Shown here piece after piece: positions 39,801 through 45,464 of a stretch of DNA of 64,000 nucleotides. The DNA is from Bacteroidales bacterium (GTDB taxonomy: Bacteria; Bacteroidota; Bacteroidia; Bacteroidales; F082): the NCBI GenBank assembly GCA_017394865.1, contig JAFPWT010000006.1, positions 79,763 through 143,762 on the forward strand. The letters are read 5' to 3'. The notes beneath the pieces are model-generated. The model made no database searches. It worked only from the letters and a program-made list of their open reading frames with translations, and was not told where the DNA came from. A program made the position numbers and the translations under genes. Each line of letters opens with the position of its first letter. The first letter of the stretch is position 1.

Positions 39801-42478
39801 TCACCGAGCCGACGATGACGGTCACCATTCCTGCCGGCTCCACGGGCAACCGAGAATACACCGCCACTTGGATAATGACCTCGATGACACTGAGGAACAC
39901 CGCCGACAACAGCGCAATCATTGCCGAAGCCAACGAAAAGTTGCTTGAAAGTGTAACTCTCGCCGATCGCACTCTCTACCGCAACGGCGACTGGAACACG
40001 CTCGTCCTGCCTTTTAACCTCAACAGTCTCACAGGCACACCGCTCCAGAGATTCAAATTGAAGACGCTCTCAAGTTCGACCTACAGCGACGGTACACTCA
40101 CGATGAACTTCGCAGACGCCTCAACCATCGAGGCTGGCAAGCCCTACATCGTAAGATATGAAGAAGCCGACCTCGTCATCAGTTCTACTGCCGACTGGAA
40201 CAGCTTTGTCAATAAAGTAAAAAATGGCACAACTTACCAAGGCAAGATAGTGAAACTCGCCGCCGACATCACTATTTCTCAAGAGGTGGGCACATACAAC
40301 AAGTTTTTCAAGGGTACTTTTGACGGTGGCGGACATACGCTGACCCTCAACATCACATACACTAACGCTAATAGTTGCTTGGGACCTTTCCGCTACATCG
40401 AAGGTGCCACAATTAAAAACCTCTTTGTTGATGGAACCATCACCTCAATGGGCCATGGTATTAGCGGCTTAGTGGGATCTTCCAGAGGGACGGTAACCAT
40501 TTCAAACTGCGTAGTCAGTGCCAGCATCACCAGCACCATGAGCAACGATGAAGGCAGAAATGGCGGCTTTGTCGGAGAGATAAGGACTGGTAGTGTCACC
40601 ATCAACAACTGTGCATTTAATGGGAGACTGCTTGGTCCAAATTGCACAACAAATGGCGGTTTCATAGGAGATAAATATGACTCCAGTTACCCTGCCGTGT
40701 TCAACAACTGCTTGTTTGCTCCTTCCCAAGTCACCATGGGTTCCTCCAATAGCGGTACATACATCAACACGAAATACAACAACCCTGTCAACACTACATT
40801 CAACAACAGCTATTATAAAACACAATTCGGCTCAAAGCAGGGAACAAAAACTACTTATACAGGCACAGCGCTTAAAAATCAGCTTGGCAATGGCTGGGAA
40901 GTTGTCAATGGCGATGTGGTGCCGAAGATGGAGAGAACCCCCAGCAACATCGTGAATCCCGTGTTCACCAATGTCACCATCAACGAAGCCACAACCAATG
41001 TTAGCACCACCTACGCCGACTTCATCGGCAGCTATGCGCCTTTTAACAATGATGCTCTGCTTCTCGATGCCCTCAACCCCAACGGAGACGCACAACATGC
41101 CGCCCTCAACATTACCGCCCCCACCGCACCAACGGGCTTCACCTTTGGCGGCTGGTACTCCGACGCCGAACTAACGGCTCCTGTCACTACCATCCCCTTT
41201 GCCACCAACGGCACGGTCACGCTCTATGCCAAATGGATACCCACGCTCACCGTGGCAGGTTACGGCACAGGCACCGACAAATGGGTGTTTATCGCCTCAC
41301 CGGTTGCGGGAAGCATCGCACCTGATGATGTCGTCAACCTTTTAGGCTCGCAGATTTCCGAAAATCCTGTGTTGTACAATTACGACCTCTACCGCTTCAA
41401 CCAAAGCCCCGCCATGAGCAACGACGGTCGTTACTTGGAATGGGAAAACTATCACCAGCACAACACACAGCAAGATCCTTTCCTGTTGGTTAATGGCCAA
41501 GGCTACCTCTATGCCCGGCAGAACAATGTCAACCTGTTTTTCAATGGCACGTTGAACACTGGCAATGTGATGAGCGTAAACCTTGACTACGATGGAAGCG
41601 CACGGCTCAAAGGCTACAACCTCGTGGGCAACCCGTTCCCGTGCGAGGCCTACGTCAACAGGCCGTTCTACAGGATGAACGATGCAGGCAACAACATTGA
41701 ACCCGTGGCGAACTATGATTCCTACACTCCAACCACCATCCCACCCTACACCGGCATCATCGTGAAAGCCGACGGAGCCAACGAGAGCGTCACCTTCAGC
41801 ACGTCGGCACCTGCAACCTCGACAGGCAACCACGGCAACCTCGCCATTACTTTGTCGCAACAGACAGAAACCACTCGTGGCAGTTCCACAACGGTAACCC
41901 ACGACAAGGCTTTCGTCAGTTTCAACGAAGGCAGTCGGTTGGGGAAATTCTATTTCGGCGAACAGAACGGCAACATCTATATCCCGCAGGGCGGTGAGGA
42001 ATATGCTATCGTTTCCGTTGGTGGTAGAGACGCAATGCATTGCGTCTCTACAGAGATTCCGGTCAATTTCAAGGCCACGAAGGACGGCACCTACACCCTC
42101 ACGGTGAATCCCGAGGAAACGGAGATGGCCTATCTGCACTTGATCGACAACCTCACGGGCACCAACGTGGACCTGCTCCAGACCCCGAGCTACACCTTCG
42201 AGGGCAAGACCACCGACTACGCCTCGCGTTTCAAATTGGTGTTCAGCGCACGGAAGAGCATCGAGGAGATTGGCGATGAAGGTTTCGCGTTCATCCACGA
42301 TGGCGAGATCATCATCGAGGCTGATGGCATCATCCAGGTGATTGACATGCTGGGCCGTGTCCTTGTCAACCGCGATGCCAACGAGCGCATCACCACCGAC
42401 GGCCTCGTCGGCGGGGTATATGTATTGAGATTAATTAATGGCGAAATTGTGAAGACGCAAAAAATTGTTGTGAAATAA
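36845..42478 (+). CDS. Giant T9SS-exported surface protein with GLUG-like, beta-helix and InlB-type repeats
   Basis: This 1877-aa protein has a signal peptide (MLLLTFMASATAWA). A GLUG-like module (DLVIRSAADWNTFADNVNNG, FDGTFDGCGHTL) recurs near 40.17 kb as DLVISSTADWNSFVNKVKNG. Two beta-helix blocks (37.8-38.35 and 38.63-39.05 kb) are each followed by a short Cys/His motif (HNYVNGVCNYCG; HHTTTDHCDYCG) that looks like a half zinc ribbon. InlB-type modules lie at 39.2-39.87 kb. The FIASPVAG...YDLYRFNQ...GQGYLYAR domain and T9SS tail (TQKIVVK) end the protein. A 28-nt palindrome is inserted in frame at 42024. A remnant of the small tail gene follows. It is a likely adhesin, with modules shared among the three giant genes. 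Confidence 0.83.
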   Translation: MKLLPRMKNNITRAAVMLLLTFMASATAWADPDLVIRSAADWNTFADNVNNGTSYQGQTVVLAADISVTTMVGINTQPFDGTFDGCGHTLNLNLTNGGYYTAPFSKIQGATIKNLKTTGTVTGGMHCSGLVGIAFLTNLIQNCEVAVSVVCSGGNHSHCGGIVGHGGDSNTTIRDCLFSGSIEGATQKTGIIYGWANNGTHTLINCLAAGTYINCGGLDIIQPRGTVNVSNCYKTQNVGNYGTYTTATGETLRALLGDGWEVSGNNVVPVMVNSFEVPNVSYFAYNTTTQTFETLTANVCRIVTSSTTTMGVANTETWYVVNNTVTVNSSRIEVLGTVNLILADGKTFRAEKGLHVPDGVTLNIYGQSSGTGKLFCASEADYLAGIGGNNDETSGTINIHSGRIEAYGNYLSAAIGGGRAANGGTTTIYGGTVNATGGTYGAGIGGGANGNGGTITIIGGTVIAQAGTVDGNDNSQAIGSGAIGSGGTLMLGDMKVYASAEATNPVTYANRVSTCHSKYAKLVPCTDHNYVNGVCNYCGAMPNVPVTYLAYQTTTHTFAEQTVSETTLVDEFTTTMGADNTETWYAVRRGVSNDNRIEVRGTVHLILCDGKTLTASKGITVNNGNTLIIYGQSGGTGALNATGFEAGGNIYECAAIGSTGRTSLGDITIHGGRITATGVAWTAGIGGGIGSGEGSITIYGGTINATGNSGNSEAIGHGADGANVTRTLIDGLRVTTGSNTTPVAYSDRLSGLSQKVARVEPCTEHHTTTDHCDYCGITCYAVAYDGNNATNGTVPVPNTTYLPGATVTVLGNTANLERTGYTFAGWNTKANGSGTTYTAGATFTINGTTTLYAKWAPITYTVRFHKNHDDATGTMSDLTLTYDVAQPLTTNAFIRNGYALVGWSTIANGTVAYTDGQSVSNLATEQNVVVNLYAQWTELYTIGYDLAGGSVATPNPTTYTVLSNAITLVNPTREGYTFTGWTGTGLTEPTMTVTIPAGSTGNREYTATWIMTSMTLRNTADNSAIIAEANEKLLESVTLADRTLYRNGDWNTLVLPFNLNSLTGTPLQRFKLKTLSSSTYSDGTLTMNFADASTIEAGKPYIVRYEEADLVISSTADWNSFVNKVKNGTTYQGKIVKLAADITISQEVGTYNKFFKGTFDGGGHTLTLNITYTNANSCLGPFRYIEGATIKNLFVDGTITSMGHGISGLVGSSRGTVTISNCVVSASITSTMSNDEGRNGGFVGEIRTGSVTINNCAFNGRLLGPNCTTNGGFIGDKYDSSYPAVFNNCLFAPSQVTMGSSNSGTYINTKYNNPVNTTFNNSYYKTQFGSKQGTKTTYTGTALKNQLGNGWEVVNGDVVPKMERTPSNIVNPVFTNVTINEATTNVSTTYADFIGSYAPFNNDALLLDALNPNGDAQHAALNITAPTAPTGFTFGGWYSDAELTAPVTTIPFATNGTVTLYAKWIPTLTVAGYGTGTDKWVFIASPVAGSIAPDDVVNLLGSQISENPVLYNYDLYRFNQSPAMSNDGRYLEWENYHQHNTQQDPFLLVNGQGYLYARQNNVNLFFNGTLNTGNVMSVNLDYDGSARLKGYNLVGNPFPCEAYVNRPFYRMNDAGNNIEPVANYDSYTPTTIPPYTGIIVKADGANESVTFSTSAPATSTGNHGNLAITLSQQTETTRGSSTTVTHDKAFVSFNEGSRLGKFYFGEQNGNIYIPQGGEEYAIVSVGGRDAMHCVSTEIPVNFKATKDGTYTLTVNPEETEMAYLHLIDNLTGTNVDLLQTPSYTFEGKTTDYASRFKLVFSARKSIEEIGDEGFAFIHDGEIIIEADGIIQVIDMLGRVLVNRDANERITTDGLVGGVYVLRLINGEIVKTQKIVVK
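42024..42051. repeat. 28-nt GTAGAGACG palindrome, in-frame copy in the 1877-aa protein
   Basis: A perfect 28-nt palindrome with arms GTAGAGACGC and GCGTCTCTAC. It encodes GRDAMHCVST, an insert in the IVSVGG...EIPVNFKA segment that the paralogues lack. The position differs from the copies at 22004 and 36591. Confidence 0.9.
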
Positions 42479-42480
42479 GG

Positions 42481-42559
42481 GCATCCGCCTTTGGCGGATG
42501 CTAGCTCTGTAGAACGAGAAACCATCAGCTACAGAGCTAGCATCCCCTAGCGGGGATGC
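42481..42559. repeat. Composite of three hairpins after the 1877-aa protein gene
   Basis: GCATCCGCC/GGCGGATGC (42481-42501) and GCATCCCC/GGGGATGC (42540-42559) are compact hairpins at either end. Between them GGATGCTAGCTCTGTAG (42496-42512) and its exact reverse complement (42529-42545) form a 17-bp stem with a 16-nt loop. The element begins 3 bp after the stop codon. Either the two small hairpins or the central stem can form. It resembles a small palindromic mobile element more than a simple terminator. Confidence 0.7.
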
Positions 42560-42694
42560 TGTAATCCGCTTTTGAGCCTGTCCGGTACCCACGGCGAGAC
42601 CAACGATCAAGGTGCACCCTTAGGCAGCGGTGCCTTGCTGCTCATTGGCTTTGGCGCCGCCTACTTCGTGGGCAAGAAACGCAAAGAGGAATAA
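42551..42694 (+). pseudogene. Remnant of the small APLGGG-tail protein gene
   Basis: The frame open from 42551 to the stop at 42692 reads LSLSGTHGETNDQ, then GAPLGSGALLLIGFGAAY and VGKKRKEE. This matches the C-terminal half of the 94-aa protein at 31194 (NLPSQHGTSNDEQ, then APLGGGALLLIGFGAAY). The signal-peptide half is missing and there is no ATG in frame; a TTG at 42572 is the only start-like codon. It occupies the same place behind a giant gene as the intact copy. Confidence 0.7.
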
Positions 42695-42757
42695 CAGTAC
42701 GCTGTTTTCCAACATCGAAAGGCCGCCAAGCACGACTGGTGAGGGAGGTGGAATAAC

Positions 42758-44098
42758 TCAAAGAAACATCGTCATCGCCACTGGCAACAAGGTTGTGGCT
42801 CCGTCCTTACGATAGTCTTTTGTGTAAACTAAGTATCGCTCGCCCACACGGCTGGAAAACTTCTCGCAGAATGCATCCAGAGACGCATGGCTCTTATAGC
42901 CCGACGACTTCACCTCCAGCGGCCACAGTTTGGCCCCTCTTGACAGCAGGAAATCCACCTCATAGTTGTGTTTTCCGCTCTCTGTAGGCCAAGTATGGTA
43001 AAAAAGCCTGTTACCTGTAGCTGTCAGCACCTGTGCCACAATATTCTCATACACATAGCCCAGGTCTGCCGACAGCTTGTCGCTCAACAACTTCTGGTAA
43101 ATCACGTTCTCCGTCACATCCTTGTCCCAGAATGCCAGTGTGATAAACAATCCCGTATCGTTCAGGAACATTTTGTAGCGTCCCATATCCTCATGCAGCG
43201 ACAGCCCCACATTTGGGTCATCAGCATGATGCGAGAAAAGCACCACTTTCGAGTCCTCCATGTCCTGAAGCAACTCTTCCACCCGATCCTGCTTACCTTG
43301 CTCAATCACACTCGAAATTTGATAGCGTGAGGCATTCTTGTTCAGTTGGGCAGGTACGGCATAAAACATCCTCGTGGCCTTTCCTGTAGGGTCAATCTTG
43401 CGGAAATCGTCAGCATACAACTCGATGATCTCGCGCTTCACCATATCCACAGCGCTCAGGTTGTTTGTGTCCAGATATTCGTTCACCGCCTGTGGCATAC
43501 CACCCACCAGCATATACAGCCGGAAATCTCGCAGCAACTTGCGCATCACCCCATCGCCCAGCGGACGTTTAGCTTCGTAAGCCTCGCGTAGCAAATCTAC
43601 CGTCACCGTGTCTCCCAGTGCCCAGCGGAACTCCTCGTAGTCCATCGGATACATCTCAATCCTAGTCTCCTCGCTTGGAATGCGGATTTTCTTCGTTTTT
43701 TTCTTGATAGAAATCAGCGAGCCCGTCTCGATATAGTCATAGCGATGGTCTTTCACAAGCTTTTTAATAGCCTGCCGAGCCAACGGGCAATCCTGTACCT
43801 CGTCGAAGATAATTACTGACTTTCGCGGTGTAAGCCTGGTATTGTAATGATACTGAAGTTGGAACAGCAGATCATCCAAGTCTGATATATCCTCGAACAA
43901 ATCTTTCACCTCCTGGTCCGCTTCCGTGAAATCTATCAAAATATATGACTCATATTCCCTCTTGGCGAACTCCTCTGCCAAAGTCGATTTGCCTACACGT
44001 CTGGCACCTTTTATCAGGAGGGCGGTTTTCCCGTCACGCTCCTGTTTCCACTGTAACATCTTCTCGTACAGCTTTCTTCTGAATATTCTTTCTGCCAT
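42758..44098 (-). CDS. AAA ATPase (AAA_14) with DUF4143 nuclease-like C-terminus
   Basis: The start is ATG 44098 (MAERIFRRKLYEKMLQWKQE, 446 aa), fixed by a strong promoter just upstream. Walker A is IKGARRVGKSTLAEEF, Walker B is KSVIIFDEVQDCP, and ETGSLISIKKK follows as sensor 1. The C-terminal DUF4143 part shows LGYVYENIVAQVL and NYEVDFLLSRGAKLWPLEVKSSGYKSH, the E-x(n)-D...ExK pattern of PD-(D/E)xK folds. This family is common and mobile in anaerobic bacteria; its function is unknown. Three 15-bp iterons lie in and above its promoter. It points back toward the giant genes. Confidence 0.87.
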   Translation of the reverse strand: MAERIFRRKLYEKMLQWKQERDGKTALLIKGARRVGKSTLAEEFAKREYESYILIDFTEADQEVKDLFEDISDLDDLLFQLQYHYNTRLTPRKSVIIFDEVQDCPLARQAIKKLVKDHRYDYIETGSLISIKKKTKKIRIPSEETRIEMYPMDYEEFRWALGDTVTVDLLREAYEAKRPLGDGVMRKLLRDFRLYMLVGGMPQAVNEYLDTNNLSAVDMVKREIIELYADDFRKIDPTGKATRMFYAVPAQLNKNASRYQISSVIEQGKQDRVEELLQDMEDSKVVLFSHHADDPNVGLSLHEDMGRYKMFLNDTGLFITLAFWDKDVTENVIYQKLLSDKLSADLGYVYENIVAQVLTATGNRLFYHTWPTESGKHNYEVDFLLSRGAKLWPLEVKSSGYKSHASLDAFCEKFSSRVGERYLVYTKDYRKDGATTLLPVAMTMFL

Positions 44099-44119
44099 AT
44101 CAGTTCGGTTTTGACGGTG

Positions 44120-44150
44120 CAAAGATATCACTTTTGCCGAAATTCTCAAA
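44120..44150 (-). promoter_or_regulatory. Promoter of the DUF4143 ATPase gene
   Basis: On the - strand, -33 TTTG (44147-44150) and -7 TATCTTTG (44120-44127) are separated by exactly 19 bp, 22 bp above ATG 44098. The first iteron fills the spacer. Confidence 0.85.
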
Positions 44151-44211
44151 ATTTATTTTATTAAAATTGCCGAATATCTCACAATTTCATGCTATATTGC
44201 CGAAATTCTCA
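44134..44211 (-). promoter_or_regulatory. Three TGAGAATTTCGGCAA iterons at the DUF4143 ATPase promoter
   Basis: On the + strand TTGCCGAAATTCTCA occurs at 44134-44148 and 44197-44211, with a two-mismatch copy at 44167-44181. Centres are 33 and 30 bp apart, close to three helical turns. The first covers the promoter spacer, suggesting repression by a bound protein. Confidence 0.7.
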
Positions 44212-44247
44212 TCTTTTAAAATCACTATTTTGCCCATTTCCTCATAA

Positions 44248-44376
44248 TATTTCAATAATGTCCAGACTCCCCTCGGCGGCGGTGCCTTGTTGCTCATTGG
44301 CTTTAGCGCCGCCTACCTCGTGGGCAAGAACTTCCGCTCCTCCACCAGGGAGCGGAGGCCTTTTTTTGAGGTATAA
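44248..44376 (+). pseudogene. Second remnant of the APLGGG-tail protein gene
   Basis: The frame from 44248 to the stop at 44374 reads NNVQ, then TPLGGGALLLIGFSAAY, then LVGKNFRSS. Only the tail motif matches the 94-aa protein; there is no start codon or signal peptide. A CCGCTCC/GGAGCGG hairpin and a run of seven T lie at its end, so the tail's native terminator may have been carried along. Confidence 0.65.
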
Positions 44377-44408
44377 CTTGGACAATTCCCATGGTTGGAA
44401 AAAAGTTT

Positions 44409-44416
44409 TATCTTTG
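44409..44416 (+). promoter_or_regulatory. -7 box in front of the truncated ATPase
   Basis: TATCTTTG, 20 bp before ATG 44436. It is probably an intact promoter left in front of a gene fragment. Confidence 0.6.
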
Positions 44417-44435
44417 TAGGCAAATTATTTGCGTC

Positions 44436-44516
44436 ATGGGGTTTTTCATCAATGTCGGAAACGCTGGGTTCCAAAGAGTCCTCAACAGCGAGTATGTGTG
44501 GGACCTCTATGGATAG
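44436..44516 (+). pseudogene. N-terminal fragment of an AAA-ATPase-like (DUF1703-type) gene
   Basis: The 26-codon frame opens MGFFINVGNAGFQRVLNSE and stops at TAG 44514. It resembles the conserved start of Bacteroidetes AAA-ATPase-like/DUF1703 proteins, which read MG-x-(Y/F)-(L/I)N-x-GN-x-GF-x-x-x-(L/R)NSE-x-(Y/F)VDK. Similarity ends after about 20 codons, where the sequence runs into the 3' end of the leftward fimbrillin-like fragment. A good promoter remains in front. The assignment is from motif memory over a short stretch. Confidence 0.5.
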
Positions 44517-45211
44517 CTAAAGGTTCCCAAGTCGTATATCTTGCCGGCCTCGAAGGTGACGTTTGATTTCGTCTTTTGTTTAAAAGGCGTATATTTACGA
44601 TACTCAAACGCGCTAACACTGAATTCGTCGTATTCACCCGGGGCGATGCATATATACAAAACTTTATCACTCGCCATGATAGAATGAGAATAGTCACCAC
44701 TAGCACCAACATTTATAGTATTGACGGGCTCGGGGTTCGATGAGATTAGTTCTCCTGTTGAGGTGTCGAGCTCAAACGTTCCTGCCAGATTTCCACCAAA
44801 TGCCAATATTCTAAAATAACCAACCCAAGCACCAGTTGCACGGATTTTCAGGATGGCGCACAGGTTGTGGAACTGAAGGCTCTCGCCTTCTGTTACGGCG
44901 TATGCAAGGGGGGCAGCTGGGTCCCATGATGCTCTAAGGCCTCCGCTTCCGCTCCCCCAATTATCGCTCCACTGGTAATCGGGAATTGTCACGCCTGAGA
45001 TGAAGTCGACGTCGAGGGTAATGTTGTCATCTCTGAAAGGACTGATGGCATAGAACCCGTTGTCGTTCGCAGCTGCACCGGAGAAGGTAGCCGTTGCGCC
45101 GCCCGATGCGGTGGTGAACCGCTTTTTTGAGTTCTTGGTGCTGAGGATGCTAATTTGATCGCCGGCGGAAAAGCTTACTTCCATTGTGTAGGGGTCAAGC
45201 GTGGTGCGCAC
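44507..45211 (-). pseudogene. 5'-truncated fimbrillin-like (Mfa-type) protein gene
   Basis: From GTG 45211 the frame gives 234 aa: RTTLDPYTMEVSFSAGDQIS, a beta-sandwich with YAISPFRDDN and LAYAVTEGESLQFHNLCAILKI, and the closing VTFEAGKIYDLGTFSYP. This is the layout of fimbrillin-family domains (T+TLD...W..GD.I; F.N..A.LK; AGKIY.LG). It has no signal peptide or lipobox and no plausible start upstream in the same frame, so the 5' part has been lost. Upstream, in another frame, PILSYGQSTQKYTDANATYS is readable, perhaps the missing part out of frame. It is probably non-functional. Confidence 0.6.
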
Positions 45212-45298
45212 TTGTTCCTCAACGTGGTGGAATAGGTGGCGTTGGCATCGGTATATTTCTGCGTGGACTGGCCGTAGGAAAGGATGGGCACCATTGTC

Positions 45299-45452
45299 GG
45301 ATGCCTACGGCATCCCATATCCACACATCCACATCATCCGCATGTCTACGTCATCCATACGTCCACACATCCATATCATTCATACGTCCATGTCAACATT
45401 GGGCCCCGTAGGGGCCATACAACGGTAGCCAGCCATTTCAATGGCTGGCTTT
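45299..45452. repeat. Cluster of hairpins and degenerate short repeats
   Basis: GGATGCC/GGCATCC (45299-45315), GGCCCC/GGGGCC (45402-45416) and AGCCAGCCATT/AATGGCTGGCT (45427-45450) are three separate hairpins. Between the first two lies a low-complexity stretch with near repeats such as CATCCATACGTCCA (45352-45365) and CATTCATACGTCCA (45377-45390). I see no gene here. The last hairpin may help terminate the leftward gene ending at 45465, but it lacks a T-run on that strand. Confidence 0.5.
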
Positions 45453-45464
45453 CGTCATATGATA

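Noticed and set aside
44189-44419. 76-codon + strand frame across the tail remnant
   Set aside because: It reads the conserved APLGGG tail DNA in the wrong frame and has no resemblance of its own. The frame from 44248 to 44376 gives the matching residues.
45299-45452. Hairpin cluster considered as a transposon end or attachment site
   Set aside because: No target duplication, no transposase or integrase nearby, and the three hairpins differ in sequence. I list it only as repeats.
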